From Pseudochryseolinea flava (lineage in GTDB: Bacteria > Bacteroidota > Bacteroidia > Cytophagales > Cyclobacteriaceae): 64,000 bases of DNA. Positions 44,346 through 53,253 of this stretch are shown here, piece after piece. The position numbers and the translations under genes were made by a program. The stretch lies in assembly GCF_003286915.1 (NCBI RefSeq), contig NZ_QMFY01000008.1, positions 124,001 through 188,000 on the forward strand, written 5' to 3'. The notes under the pieces are model-generated. The model searched no databases, had not been told where the DNA came from, and worked only from the letters and a program-made list of their open reading frames with translations. Position 1 is the stretch's first letter. The number at the start of each line of letters is the position of its first letter.

Positions 44346-44948
44346 ATGAAATTTTATTTTTTTGTTTTGGTTGGTTACCTAAATGTAGTCACAGTAGTGG
44401 CTCAGGACTGTGAGTTGAAAAAGGTGAAGGATGGAATCTCTGTTTATACGTGCAAAGCGAAAGACTCGAAGTTGAAGTCAATTCGCGCGGAGTTGAAATT
44501 ATCAGGGAAGACATTAACAGACTTAACGACGCTTCTCGATGATATCGATAGCTACAAGTATTGGCAGTACAAGATGATAGCGTCGCAAGTGCTAAAACGC
44601 ATTAGTGGGGAAGAGGTAATTTATCGGACCGTCGTGGAAGCGCCATGGCCCGCATCGAATCGGGAATTGATCGTGCACAAAAAGCTGACCCACGATGAAC
44701 CAGCCAAGACGTTGTTGATAGAAGTAAAAACAATCGACTATGCGTATCCTGTTGACGATGACCTCGTGCGGGTGCCGTATCAACTTGCCGTGTGGCATGT
44801 AACGGAAGTTGCCGATGGATTAAACATTGTTTACACGTTGTCGGTCGACCCTGGTGGATCGATACCCGCTTGGATTATTAACCTGGGTGTTGCCGAAGGG
44901 CCTTTTCATTCTTTCGGGAAATTGAAAGAGAAACTGGGAATCCGTTAG
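44346..44948 (+). CDS. START-domain lipid/steroid-binding-like protein, exported
   Basis: The protein has 200 residues from ATG 44346. An upstream ATG (44238) would add 36 residues with no signal character, whereas MKFYFFVLVGYLNVVTVVAQ is a clear signal peptide. The mature region follows the START helix-grip fold: TLTDLTTLLDDIDSYKYWQYKMIASQVLKRIS, then APWPASNRELIVHKKL and YQLAVWHVTEVADGLNIVYTLSVDPGGSIPAWIINLGVAEGP. START domains bind hydrophobic ligands in a deep pocket. It is divergent from the propeller sensor gene. Confidence 0.85.
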   Translation: MKFYFFVLVGYLNVVTVVAQDCELKKVKDGISVYTCKAKDSKLKSIRAELKLSGKTLTDLTTLLDDIDSYKYWQYKMIASQVLKRISGEEVIYRTVVEAPWPASNRELIVHKKLTHDEPAKTLLIEVKTIDYAYPVDDDLVRVPYQLAVWHVTEVADGLNIVYTLSVDPGGSIPAWIINLGVAEGPFHSFGKLKEKLGIR

Positions 44949-45014
44949 TTGTACCCATACCAACGCGTGGATAATCCAACTAATAATTATCTTTGCGTCT
45001 TGAATCCCCAACGT

Positions 45015-46790
45015 ATGCGATTATCATCCATTTACCTCTTCATTGTATTCCTGTTCACTGGCGTTGCAGCCTGTAGTGTTCTTCAAAAGAAAGATGTTGA
45101 AAAGGAGGCGCGTGCTTTTTTGACTGCATTTCAGAATAACTTATCTAAAAGTGATGCTGAAATTCTGAAACAGTTCGATACGCAGCAATCCGCGGAAGCT
45201 ATTCTTGCCGCGATTCGCATTTTGCAAAACAAAGAAAATGAGTTCTTGAAATGTAGCGTGAACTTTGAAAATGCGGAGCTGGTATTCGATAAAGGTATCG
45301 TGAACGTGTTGGCACCCGTAAGTTTTCATTCTGAAAAACTCGCACAGGAATACGCCGCTGAAAGTTCTGTTAAGATGATTTTGAAACCCAAAGATGGTAG
45401 TTATGTGATTAGCACGTTTGACGCTGAGGCTTTTTACAAAGCTTTTGCAGACTTGCGTATCGAGGCAGAATACAGCGTCGAACAGGCACAAGCGCTGAAG
45501 GTACGTCAACCTATTTTTGCGATAGCGCAAGCGTTACAGCAGAAATTTGATTCTGTTGTGTGGTATGCGACGTATAATCAAAAGCGCTATTTCTATGTGG
45601 TTGAGGGTGTATGGGAAGTTGATGGTGAGAAAAAATCCACAGACTATACTATGGGATTAGTTGACGATGCAGGTACCGTGATTATTCCCGTTGAATATCA
45701 ACTCATCGGAACGATTGGATTTGACCTTCCCAATATTGTTGAAGTAAAGAAAGATGGAAAGGTGGGATACTTCGATTTAGTATCAAAGAAACTTTTACTG
45801 GATACCGATCACGATTTGATTATCCCTTACAAAGAAGGAAAAGCAATGGCTATTGTGAAATCTGATACAACGTATGGCTGGATTGACAAGGACTATTCCT
45901 ATCAAGCTGGGCTTCCTTCCGAGGCTGCGCAGCAATGGGTCAACACTTTTGCGTTCATACCAGATAATTTAAAATTTAAAGGTGATAGCCTTTATGCTTA
46001 CTGTGAAATTCCACGTGAGCCAAGCATCGGTTACGGCATCTTGATTCCGCCTTCATATTTGGTGAAGTCTGGATTGCTCGATGAAAAAATTGAAGGGATT
46101 TCCACGACGCCTTTCCCTTACGCAGGTTGGACCGACTACGTTGAGACAAAAGGTACGAAGGTCCAATCGATCACCGACAAAATTAGTGCCGTGATGACGT
46201 CCATCACGGAGCGATACATCGAGGGGCGCGAAGAATTCTATACGTACGACCGTGTTGTTTTCGTGGGACCACAGCATGATACTTTGGAGATCGACAATGT
46301 GGCCAATGCAGGTGAAGTGAACTTTAAAAGATTAGATGACCGTCTTTTGGAGGTTAGCTATGAAGGCGCATATTCAGAAATGGATGGTGAGTATTGGGAC
46401 GAGTACAACCTGTTCAAGTACGACTATTTCGAATTAGGTCCCGACACACAAATGAAGCGACTGAAATCAAATCGAGATTTCGCATTCACGCAATTTGTCA
46501 AGATGGATAGCACGTACCTGACCGGAGATTTTTTGGTGTATGAAGATGGCGAACAAAAGAAGCGTACTTTTCTGTCGACCGCTACCATTGAATACATACG
46601 CGCCGAGATTCTTGCAACGTATGGATTTATCTTTCCTGAGGATGGCGTGAAGCAGCGCTTTGAGTATCGTGATTGGTATAATCCTCGTTACGAGAGCATC
46701 GAAGCTTTTCGCGAAGACATGACGGAAATCGATCGCTACAACCTTGATTTCCTCGATAAGATTTTGTCGCTGATGCAGAAACCTGTGTAA
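45015..46790 (+). CDS. Hypothetical lipoprotein with WG-repeat-like segment
   Basis: The protein has 591 residues from ATG 45015. Signal peptide MRLSSIYLFIVFLFTGVAAC ends in a lipobox Cys (residue 20). An alpha/beta N-terminal domain (about 30-160) is followed by a region at about 185-310 with WG-like beta repeats (GLVDDAGTVIIPVEYQLIG; GYFDLVSKKLL; YGWIDKDYSYQAG). The C-terminal half is unassigned but contains many acidic and aromatic residues. No catalytic motif is seen. It is cotranscribed with the following membrane gene, with TAATG stop/start overlap. Confidence 0.75.
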   Translation: MRLSSIYLFIVFLFTGVAACSVLQKKDVEKEARAFLTAFQNNLSKSDAEILKQFDTQQSAEAILAAIRILQNKENEFLKCSVNFENAELVFDKGIVNVLAPVSFHSEKLAQEYAAESSVKMILKPKDGSYVISTFDAEAFYKAFADLRIEAEYSVEQAQALKVRQPIFAIAQALQQKFDSVVWYATYNQKRYFYVVEGVWEVDGEKKSTDYTMGLVDDAGTVIIPVEYQLIGTIGFDLPNIVEVKKDGKVGYFDLVSKKLLLDTDHDLIIPYKEGKAMAIVKSDTTYGWIDKDYSYQAGLPSEAAQQWVNTFAFIPDNLKFKGDSLYAYCEIPREPSIGYGILIPPSYLVKSGLLDEKIEGISTTPFPYAGWTDYVETKGTKVQSITDKISAVMTSITERYIEGREEFYTYDRVVFVGPQHDTLEIDNVANAGEVNFKRLDDRLLEVSYEGAYSEMDGEYWDEYNLFKYDYFELGPDTQMKRLKSNRDFAFTQFVKMDSTYLTGDFLVYEDGEQKKRTFLSTATIEYIRAEILATYGFIFPEDGVKQRFEYRDWYNPRYESIEAFREDMTEIDRYNLDFLDKILSLMQKPV

Positions 46791-47428
46791 TGCAGCGCGT
46801 TCTTAAAATCGGAAGCTATGTATTGTTTGTAATTGTATTGTTATTGGCGATACTGCTAACGATTAACACACTGACGTATCTAAATTTCGATTCGCGTTAT
46901 AGCTTTTTACGAATAAAGCAGGAAGCAATTGCCACGGGATGGTATCTTCCTGCTTACTACGCCCATGTTCTTCTCGGCGGACTCATTTTGCTATCAGGAT
47001 TTTTTCAGCTCTATCCGAACGCTTATCGCAACTTTCCAAGTGCACATCGGCGCCTTGGCTACTTCTATGTGATGGGGATTTTATTTTTTGCCGCACCAGG
47101 CGGGTTAGTCATGAGCTTGTTCATCGGAAGAGGACCGGTTGTTCTGACGAGTTTTTTACTTCAGACGGTGTTGTGGTTCACGTTTACTGCGATTGCTTTC
47201 GATCGTATCCGCAAACGACAGATCGATGCTCATCGAGAATGGATGTGGCGCAGTTTCGCACTCACATTTGCTGCAGTAACATTGCGCATTTATATCTATA
47301 TATTTTCGTGGAGCTTTGAACTTGCTCAACCGTCTGCTTATGCCGTGTTTTCCTGGTTGAGTTGGGTTCCAAATCTAGTCGTTGTAGAATTATTTCTTCG
47401 CTCGAAGAGACGCACAATCCGGTATTGA
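46790..47428 (+). CDS. DUF2306 membrane protein
   Basis: The protein has 212 residues with about six transmembrane helices (first at about 10-30). The family pattern is HVLLGGLILLSGFFQLYPNAYRNFPSAHRRLGYFYV, then a conserved RQIDAHREWMWRSFALTFAAVTLR block. DUF2306 is thought to be a heme/cytochrome-b561-like four-helix membrane family, but no activity is established for it. Its start overlaps the stop of the preceding gene by one base, so the two are translationally coupled. Confidence 0.85.
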   Translation: MQRVLKIGSYVLFVIVLLLAILLTINTLTYLNFDSRYSFLRIKQEAIATGWYLPAYYAHVLLGGLILLSGFFQLYPNAYRNFPSAHRRLGYFYVMGILFFAAPGGLVMSLFIGRGPVVLTSFLLQTVLWFTFTAIAFDRIRKRQIDAHREWMWRSFALTFAAVTLRIYIYIFSWSFELAQPSAYAVFSWLSWVPNLVVVELFLRSKRRTIRY

Positions 47429-47448
47429 TACTGCGTAGAGGCTGCTGC

Positions 47449-47465
47449 TGGCACCGTTTTGTATT
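47449..47465 (+). promoter_or_regulatory. CTGGCAC promoter-like element (member 3)
   Basis: CTGGCACCGTTTTGTATT is exactly 40 nt before ATG 47489. It has the -24-like TGGCAC and a T-rich stretch in place of the sigma-54 -12 GC. Confidence 0.5.
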
Positions 47466-47488
47466 TCTATTTCGAAACGAAAAAGAAT

Positions 47489-48043
47489 ATGAAATCTGGT
47501 CACGAAAACGATTTTGTTGTACGAGGACAATATGCTTTTCAACATAACCGTATTGATCCGCGCATTAGAAACAATGACTTCCAATATCAAAGAGGCTGGG
47601 GGAAAGATGCCGATCGTGTTCGACGTGGTGCGTATGATCGTTATCAGTTTTACCCAAGAGAATTTTATAACAGCATTCAACGCGAGGGACGAGCATATGA
47701 CTTAGCGGCGAACTACCGAAGGCAAGATGCGATGGCTGCAAGAAATTCGCGGCGCGATGCAAAATACGCAACCGACTATTCACCGAAACGTAACGTTACA
47801 AGGCGTGATGAATCTATTGCCGATGATATATACATCCGTCTTACCGAGCACGGTGACCTCGATGCATCAGAGATGATGCTTGATGTGACAAACGGTGTTG
47901 TAGTTATTTCTGGATATGTTGATTCGCGCGCGTCAAAACGTCTAGCAGAGGATATTTGTGAGCATGTTCGCGGTGTTCAACAAGTAGAGAATAGACTGCG
48001 CGTGCAACCGCCGTTAGGAAATGGTGTTAGCATCGGCCGTTAG
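47489..48043 (+). CDS. BON-domain protein
   Basis: The protein has 184 residues from ATG 47489; the upstream TTG (47459) lies across the promoter-like element. The first 110 residues are unusually rich in Arg, Asn, Gln, Tyr and Asp (RVRRGAYDRYQFYPREF). The C-terminal part is a BON domain (about 110-180): SIADDIYIRLTEHGDLDASEMMLDVTNGVVVISGYVDSRASKRLAEDICEHVRGVQQVENRLRV. BON domains bind membranes or other ligands and occur in stress-induced proteins such as OsmY. No signal peptide is obvious. The stop overlaps the convergent small gene by 4 bp. Confidence 0.85.
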   Translation: MKSGHENDFVVRGQYAFQHNRIDPRIRNNDFQYQRGWGKDADRVRRGAYDRYQFYPREFYNSIQREGRAYDLAANYRRQDAMAARNSRRDAKYATDYSPKRNVTRRDESIADDIYIRLTEHGDLDASEMMLDVTNGVVVISGYVDSRASKRLAEDICEHVRGVQQVENRLRVQPPLGNGVSIGR

Positions 48044-48261
48044 TAGACAGCTTCGATGCCATACACTTCTGAGAAGTATTGTTCTAAACCTTTTGCGCGG
48101 CTCTTTGGGAATCCAGGTTCTTCGAGCGTAATCCAAAACTCACCTTCATCATTTATTTTTGTGATGATGTAGGTGGTGGTGGGTGAGTATGCGCGCACCG
48201 ATTTTGCGCCTTCACTAAAATGACTGAGCGTTTCTTCGATCAGATTTAAACTTTTTTGCAC
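48040..48261 (-). CDS. Small hypothetical protein
   Basis: The protein has about 73 residues if GTG 48261 is the start; TTG 48276 is possible. The sequence VQKSLNLIEETLSHFSEGAKSVRAYSPTTTYIITKINDEGEFWITLEEPG looks like a globular alpha/beta protein. No family is recognised and no catalytic motif is seen. It is oriented against the BON gene with a 4-bp overlap at the stops. Support is the coding-like composition only. Confidence 0.5.
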   Translation of the reverse strand: MQKSLNLIEETLSHFSEGAKSVRAYSPTTTYIITKINDEGEFWITLEEPGFPKSRAKGLEQYFSEVYGIEAVY

Positions 48262-48358
48262 GCTGCAAGGTAACAATTTATCCCATCAACCGCCAACACG
48301 TGCTTCCATTATTGCGATCGTTCGGCTATCTTCCGCCACTTAAGAAAAGACGGTTGCC

Positions 48359-48823
48359 ATGGAAAGTGCTTCGATTAAAGAAATCAGACAAGAATTAAAA
48401 GAGCAAGAATCGTCTCGCCTGCAAGAGATATGTCAACGTCTTGCACGCTATAAAAAAGAGAATAAGGAACTATTATCCTATCTTTTATTTGATTTTCATG
48501 ACGAGAACGGATATGTTAATAAAGTAAAAGAAGAAATTGAGAATCATTTTGAAGATTTACCGCAGGGAAATGTCTACTATGTCAAGAAAAGTCTTCGCAA
48601 GATTTTGAGAATCGTAAATCGTCGCGTGAAATATTCTGAGGTCATTTCAACAGAGATCGATGTGCGCATTCACTTTTGTGAATTGGTGAAAAAGCACCGC
48701 GTGCCATTGCAGAAAAATGTCGTGTTGTCCAATATGTATCAGCAGCAGGTAAAGAAAATTCATTCGCTTATCGCAAAGCTGGATGAAGATCTTCAAGGGG
48801 ACTTTGATACATCGATGTTATAG
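48359..48823 (+). CDS. Hypothetical helical protein
   Basis: The protein has 154 residues, all predicted helix, with many Lys and Glu residues. The start MESASIKEIRQELKEQESSRLQEICQRLARYKKENKELLSYLLFDFHD leads to a middle segment LPQGNVYYVKKSLRKILRIVNRRVKYS and a basic C-terminal half. I recognise it as a common unnamed Bacteroidota protein type but know of no function. No signal peptide or membrane helix is present. Confidence 0.75.
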   Translation: MESASIKEIRQELKEQESSRLQEICQRLARYKKENKELLSYLLFDFHDENGYVNKVKEEIENHFEDLPQGNVYYVKKSLRKILRIVNRRVKYSEVISTEIDVRIHFCELVKKHRVPLQKNVVLSNMYQQQVKKIHSLIAKLDEDLQGDFDTSML

Positions 48824-49174
48824 CTTGTTGATTGATTGCCTGCGAGCCTAGTGCCTCAAGTTTGTTTGTATTGAGGAAAATATTTTCCAAGGACGTGATA
48901 ATCGTCGTTAAGGAAAGTAGGCATATTGATTTAATGATGTAAGGCATACGGTTGATCTCTCTTAGGATGCATTCATACCTCACAGTTGATACAATCCTTA
49001 CTTTACACGGGTAACACCGTTTTGATGACATGGGATCAACGCAAAGAGAGGCTGTACTTGTTGCAGCCTCTTCTTTTTTTCTATGAAACCGCTTTTTTAT
49101 GACGCTTTCGATGGCTTTTAATGCACAGCGACATTTGTCTGGCGCAATTCGCGAAATTGTCATAAGATTGTATC
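48824..49174. other. 351-bp intergenic region with a terminator
   Basis: No convincing gene is seen. A weak open frame on the minus strand (48768-49163) overlaps the previous gene and looks spurious. The region holds a possible small hairpin (ACGG at 49008 with CCGT) and a strong terminator at 49046. The terminator is over 200 bp from the previous stop, so either that mRNA has a long 3' end or a short RNA starts in this region. Confidence 0.5.
49046..49080 (+). terminator. Strong rho-independent terminator in an intergenic region
   Basis: GAGAGGCTG pairs with CAGCCTCTTC's complementary part (GAGGCTG with CAGCCTC, 7 bp) and is followed by a run of seven T at 49074. Confidence 0.82.
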
Positions 49175-49900
49175 ATGTTCGGATTTTATACCCCATTACT
49201 TTTCCTCCAAGGATTCTGCTTGTACCATGCCTACAAGAATAATGTAGAGCAACGTTGGTACTATCTCATTATCTTCTTGCCCATTGTGGGCTGCTTAATT
49301 TATTTGTATCACCATTTTTATAGTCGCCGGAGTATGGAGAGCATCGGGCAAACCGTCAAGCTCGCCGTCAACAGCAATTATCGGATCGAACAACTCGAAA
49401 AGAATCTTCGTTTTGCAGACAACGTAACAAATAGAATTCAATTGGCTGATGCATACGTAGCTGCCGGACGATACCCGGACGCGATCGCGTTATACGAAGA
49501 AAGTATGAGCGGATTTATGGCCGATGATCCTACGCTGAAGATGAAAGCTTTGGTAGCACATTTTCAGAATAAATCTTATGATGCTGCGATCACGTACGGG
49601 AGGCAGCTGGAAAATGAGAAATCTTTTAAGAATGCTGAAGAACGCATTGCTTTTGCGTGGTCACTTCACTTCGCTGGAAATGTAGCGGATGCAGAAAAGG
49701 AATTTGGCGGTATGAACAAAACTTTTACCAATTATCCGCATCGCTTGGCCTATGTAAAATTCTTGAAGCTTCATAGTAATCATGCAATGCTCGAGGAGGT
49801 AGTGAAGGAAATGTTTGAGGAGCATGATCACATGAAAGGTACCGAGCGCCGACTTTATCGCGATGTGTTTAATGAACTGCGAGATCTTGTGAAGAAATAA
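49175..49900 (+). CDS. Membrane-anchored TPR protein with a PLDc_N-like start
   Basis: The protein has 241 residues. Two transmembrane segments at the N-terminus (about 5-18 and 28-45) resemble the phospholipase-D nuclease N-terminal (PLDc_N) helices. A cytoplasmic helical part follows with TPR-like repeats (RIQLADAYVAAGRYPDAIALYEESM; LVAHFQNKSYDAAITYGRQL; ERIAFAWSLHFAGNVADAEKEF). TPR arrays bind other proteins. Role unknown. The next gene starts 34 nt downstream and is probably cotranscribed. Confidence 0.8.
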   Translation: MFGFYTPLLFLQGFCLYHAYKNNVEQRWYYLIIFLPIVGCLIYLYHHFYSRRSMESIGQTVKLAVNSNYRIEQLEKNLRFADNVTNRIQLADAYVAAGRYPDAIALYEESMSGFMADDPTLKMKALVAHFQNKSYDAAITYGRQLENEKSFKNAEERIAFAWSLHFAGNVADAEKEFGGMNKTFTNYPHRLAYVKFLKLHSNHAMLEEVVKEMFEEHDHMKGTERRLYRDVFNELRDLVKK

Positions 49901-49934
49901 TGTGGTTCAAGAAATAGTTTGTTAACTTTCTTGT

Positions 49935-50540
49935 ATGCCGCTACAATATATTCTTGAACTCGTCGGAACGTTCTTCTTTGCCATATCAGGGTCTCTGGCC
50001 ATACAAGATGATCATGACGACCTTTTCGGTGCCGGGTTTTTAGGCTTTGTAACAGCGATTGGTGGCGGTACCTTACGCGATATCATGCTTGACAGTTATC
50101 CACTTGTGTGGATTGGCGATATCAACTTTCTCTACGCAATTTTCGCAGGCGTTATCATGGCTTACATTTTCTTTAATCGGCTAATCGGACTGCGCAGAAC
50201 TTTCGTCTTTTTTGATACGGTTGGAATTTCATTTTTCACCATACTCGGTGTTGAAAAAGCGCTTAGTCTTGGCGTTCGCCCAGAAATAGCCGCGATCATG
50301 GGAATGTTCAGCGCCGTGATGGGCGGTGTAATTCGCGACGTGTTCACGAAAGAAACACCAGTGCTTTTTAGAAAAGAAATCTACGCAACGGCCTGCCTAA
50401 GCGGCGCAATTGTTTATTTGTTACTCTATCGCTTTGGTGTCGATAGGAACATCAATCTGCTCATCTCAAGCACTGTCATTTTTACGGTGCGCATCCTCGC
50501 CATTAAATTTAAGTTGTCGTTGCCTACATTTAAGCGATAG
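49935..50540 (+). CDS. TRIC-family (UPF0126) cation channel
   Basis: The protein has 201 residues with about seven transmembrane helices, the size of prokaryotic TRIC channels. The internal repeat is visible: GFVTAIGGGTLRDIMLD in the first half and GMFSAVMGGVIRDVFTK in the second. These glycine-rich kinked helices with the G-G-x-x-R-D motif line the pore. Prokaryotic TRIC channels conduct monovalent cations. The 3' end overlaps the convergent peroxiredoxin-like gene by 11 bp. Confidence 0.92.
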   Translation: MPLQYILELVGTFFFAISGSLAIQDDHDDLFGAGFLGFVTAIGGGTLRDIMLDSYPLVWIGDINFLYAIFAGVIMAYIFFNRLIGLRRTFVFFDTVGISFFTILGVEKALSLGVRPEIAAIMGMFSAVMGGVIRDVFTKETPVLFRKEIYATACLSGAIVYLLLYRFGVDRNINLLISSTVIFTVRILAIKFKLSLPTFKR

Positions 50541-51078
50541 CAAACTGTTCGATCTTCGATACATCCATGCGATCATTCAATCGATCGGAATAGTAAACCT
50601 CTTTAATCACGAGGTTCTTATCAATCAAAAACTCAGCGGGCATGGTGTTGAATGCTTCACCTGATTTCATCATGTGTGTCGGTAATTTTTGACCACTCGC
50701 TTTAAATGCAGTCTGCACAAACGATGATAGATGACTAATGACAGCTTTCGATGTAGACGGTTCCAATCCATATTGCGTGTACCAGTTTTTAGTTGGATCA
50801 GCAATAAGTGGTATGGGCGACACCCCAGTATGAAACGAGCTTCTCAACAACACGCTCGCTTTCGATTCAAAAAAGAATATCATCTCAAGGCCTTTGTCTT
50901 TCATGTCTTGATGAATCTTCGTTAGCGTGTGAACCCGAAGATTACAAAATGGACACCCAGCGTGGCGGAAGAATCCCAAGAAGATCTTTTTGTCGCGATA
51001 CGATTCCAGATTGACTTGACGACCGTAAATGTCGGGGACGGCGAAAATTGGTGCCGATTGATTGGATTGAAGTTTCAT
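50530..51078 (-). CDS. Peroxiredoxin-like AhpC/TSA family protein
   Basis: The protein has 182 residues, without signal peptide. It has the thioredoxin-fold start (APIFAVPDIYGRQVNLESYRDKKIFLGFFRHAGCPFCNLRVHTLTKIH), in which CPFC is a CxxC redox pair rather than a single peroxidatic Cys. It belongs to the peroxiredoxin-like group of Bacteroidota. It probably reduces peroxides or disulfides in the cytoplasm. The C-terminal region includes SGEAFNTMPAEFLIDKNLVIKEVYYS, the strand pair typical of the fold. Confidence 0.85.
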   Translation of the reverse strand: MKLQSNQSAPIFAVPDIYGRQVNLESYRDKKIFLGFFRHAGCPFCNLRVHTLTKIHQDMKDKGLEMIFFFESKASVLLRSSFHTGVSPIPLIADPTKNWYTQYGLEPSTSKAVISHLSSFVQTAFKASGQKLPTHMMKSGEAFNTMPAEFLIDKNLVIKEVYYSDRLNDRMDVSKIEQFAIA

Positions 51079-51148
51079 TGGTGTTTCAGTGTATGAATAT
51101 ACGTTATCTTGCCACCGTTTAGATTTATAGGTTTGTTAATAATTTAAA

Positions 51149-51847
51149 ATGTCGAATACTAAGCGCACAATCTTTGCCTGCGGTGCCGGTCTCCTCGCAC
51201 CTTTTCTCCAGCACATGGCATCTCTTACCGGAAAGAAAAGGCCACGTATATGCTTGCTACCAACAGCCGTAGCCGACAGTCCAGCTTTTATTGAAACGTG
51301 GTTAACCCGTTGCGGTGGACTTGATATTGAACCACATGTTCAGAAAGTATTCATCTCAAGTTATGACCAAAAAATTTCCTTTGAAGAATCGCTGTTAAGC
51401 ATGGATGGAATTGTTGTAAGCGGTGGTAATACGTTAAATATGATGGCCATCTGGAAGGCACAAGGTATTGACAAAATTCTTCGGAAGGCCTGGGATCAGG
51501 GAATTGTGCTGGCCGGAGGAAGTGCCGGATCGCTTTGCTGGTTTGAGCACGGAACCACCGATTCGCGTCCCATTGAAATTACAACCGTAGATTGTCTCGG
51601 ATTTTTGGAAGCAAGTCATTGTCCGCATTACGATTCTGAGCCCACACGACGACCTCTTTATCACAACTACATTCGTTCGGGTACGTTTAAACCTGGCTAT
51701 GCGTGCGACGACTATGCTGGAATTGTTTTTGAAGGCAATACGGTACGGCAAGTTGTTTCGCTGAAAGAAGAATGCAACGCCTATTACGTGTATGCAGAGA
51801 ATGGCGAAGTAAAAGAACGCATACTTGAAAAAGTAGTATTGAAATAA
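51149..51847 (+). CDS. Peptidase E-like (family S51) hydrolase
   Basis: The protein has 232 residues, the normal S51 length. The nucleophile Ser lies in VLAGGSAGSLCWFEHG, the family's GxSAG elbow, and the conserved SGGNTLNMMAIW block is just upstream. PepE removes N-terminal Asp from dipeptides and tripeptides; the more distant group this resembles is less well defined. It is the first of three tightly spaced genes (5 nt to arfB, which is 2 nt from the next). Confidence 0.87.
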   Translation: MSNTKRTIFACGAGLLAPFLQHMASLTGKKRPRICLLPTAVADSPAFIETWLTRCGGLDIEPHVQKVFISSYDQKISFEESLLSMDGIVVSGGNTLNMMAIWKAQGIDKILRKAWDQGIVLAGGSAGSLCWFEHGTTDSRPIEITTVDCLGFLEASHCPHYDSEPTRRPLYHNYIRSGTFKPGYACDDYAGIVFEGNTVRQVVSLKEECNAYYVYAENGEVKERILEKVVLK

Positions 51848-51852
51848 ACAGC

Positions 51853-52272
51853 ATGAGTTCGCAAAATCGGCCCATCACCGTGGACTTGGTAATGCCTGAG
51901 ATTGATTATTCAACTTCTCGGAGCAGTGGTCCTGGTGGCCAAAATGTAAATAAGGTAAATACCAAAGTCACGTTGAAATTTGATGTGAAGCAATCGCAAT
52001 TACTAACGGAAGAGGAGAGGGCCGTGATTGTAGAGAAGCTTCACTCGAAGATTACGGTGGAAGGCGTGTTGGTTTTGGTGTCGCAAGAGAAACGATCGCA
52101 ATTGGAAAACAAGTTGAATGTGAATGCGAAATTCAATTTGTTGATGCATAAAGCTTTTGAGAAAAAGAAATTGCGAAAGGCAACTAAACCTTCAAAGAGC
52201 GCGGTGAAAGAGCGTATCAAAAGCAAGAAGCAGCATTCGGAGAAAAAGAAATGGCGTCAAAAACCGGAGTAG
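51853..52272 (+). CDS. arfB: Ribosome-rescue hydrolase ArfB (YaeJ-like)
   Basis: The protein has 139 residues, typical for ArfB. The GGQ motif of peptide-release factors is at 28-30 (TSRSSGPGGQNVNKV), followed by the RF-1 domain. The C-terminal tail is rich in Lys and Arg (KKLRKATKPSKSAVKERIKS, then KKQHSEKKKWRQK), which in ArfB enters the mRNA channel. It releases peptides from ribosomes stalled without a stop codon. It lies between peptidase E and a short-chain epimerase-like gene. Confidence 0.94.
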   Translation: MSSQNRPITVDLVMPEIDYSTSRSSGPGGQNVNKVNTKVTLKFDVKQSQLLTEEERAVIVEKLHSKITVEGVLVLVSQEKRSQLENKLNVNAKFNLLMHKAFEKKKLRKATKPSKSAVKERIKSKKQHSEKKKWRQKPE

Positions 52273-52274
52273 AT

Positions 52275-53078
52275 ATGAAAGCAGGCACGTTGAGTATTTT
52301 AGGGTGTGGTTGGTTGGGTATGGCCGTGGCGGATCGGTTTTTACGCGAGGGATGGCAGGTGAATGGCTCTACGACAACGCAGGAAAAATTATCAACGTTA
52401 ACAACGAAAGGCGTGAATGCGTTTTTGGTTGAGATGAATCCTCATCTCCAAGGAAGTGCATTAGATCGCTTCTTTCATGCCGATGTGTTGCTAGTGAGTG
52501 TACCGCCGCGACGCAAGGCCGGACTCACAGATTTGTACAATACCCAAATCGAATCGCTCTCCATCGCGTTAACAAAAACGAATATCACGCGCATTATCTT
52601 TATTAGCTCGACGAGTATTTATGACGATCTCAACCGCGAAGTGTTTGAAGAAGATGCCAATCCGTCGTCATATCTTTATCGCGCAGAGCAATGTTTGTTT
52701 TCTGTTGAAAACTATAAGACAACAGTGCTTCGTTTTGCAGGACTGATCGGAGGTGATCGCCATCCAGGAAGATTTTTATCAGGTAAACAGAATGTAGATG
52801 GTGCGGAGATGCCTGTGAACATGATTCATCAACAAGATTGTGTGAATATTATTATGGCGATTGTTCAGCAAGATTTATTCGGTGATGTGTTTAATGCATG
52901 TGCAGACCTGCATCCAACCAAGAAAGAATTTTACGAAGCTTCAAGCCGTGCGTTGAATGTCGCTCCACCAACCTTCAGCAACAACGTTCATACTCCGTTT
53001 AAGATTGTGAATGCTGATAAGCTGAAAGAAAAACTCCAATATCAATTCACCTACCCCGACCCCATGTCAATGATCTAA
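52275..53078 (+). CDS. NAD-dependent epimerase/dehydratase-like (YeeZ-type) SDR protein
   Basis: The protein has 267 residues from ATG 52275, two bases after the arfB stop; a start at 52251 would overlap arfB by 22 bp. The Rossmann start LSILGCGWLGMAVADRFL has the G-x-G-x-x-G dinucleotide motif. ITRIIFISSTSIYDDL follows, with the Ser of SDR-like proteins, then the segment with YRAEQ. The shortened C-terminal domain fits the YeeZ branch of extended SDRs. Substrate unknown. Confidence 0.82.
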   Translation: MKAGTLSILGCGWLGMAVADRFLREGWQVNGSTTTQEKLSTLTTKGVNAFLVEMNPHLQGSALDRFFHADVLLVSVPPRRKAGLTDLYNTQIESLSIALTKTNITRIIFISSTSIYDDLNREVFEEDANPSSYLYRAEQCLFSVENYKTTVLRFAGLIGGDRHPGRFLSGKQNVDGAEMPVNMIHQQDCVNIIMAIVQQDLFGDVFNACADLHPTKKEFYEASSRALNVAPPTFSNNVHTPFKIVNADKLKEKLQYQFTYPDPMSMI

Positions 53079-53090
53079 TTCCTGCCAAAG

Positions 53091-53250
53091 ACGTACTTCA
53101 GATTCTTACTCCCTTACCTGACTTCTTACTCCTGACTTCTTACTCCTTGCTCCTGACTTCTGACTTCTGATTTCTGACTTCTTACTACTTACTACTTACT
53201 ACTTACTTCTTACTCCTGACTCCTGACTTCTGACTCCTTACTTCTTCTCC
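53091..53250. repeat. Degenerate satellite of ACTTCT/ACTCCT units
   Basis: The tract is built from short units such as CTGACTTCTTACTCC, CTTACTACTTACTACTTACT and TGACTCCTGACTTCTGAC, nearly all pyrimidine-rich with TGA/TTA steps every 7-8 bases. It lies directly before the CTGGCAC element of the gene at 53294. It is not CRISPR (no conserved long repeat, no spacers) and not coding. It may vary in length by slippage. Confidence 0.85.
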
Positions 53251-53253
53251 CCC

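Noticed and set aside
48768-49163. Open frame of 131 codons on the minus strand in an intergenic region
   Set aside because: Composition is not protein-like (clustered Cys, Ser and Ile), and it overlaps the coding end of the gene at 48359 and the terminator.
53091-53250. Short repeats that might look like a CRISPR array
   Set aside because: Units are 6-15 bp, degenerate and without unique spacers; no cas gene is nearby.
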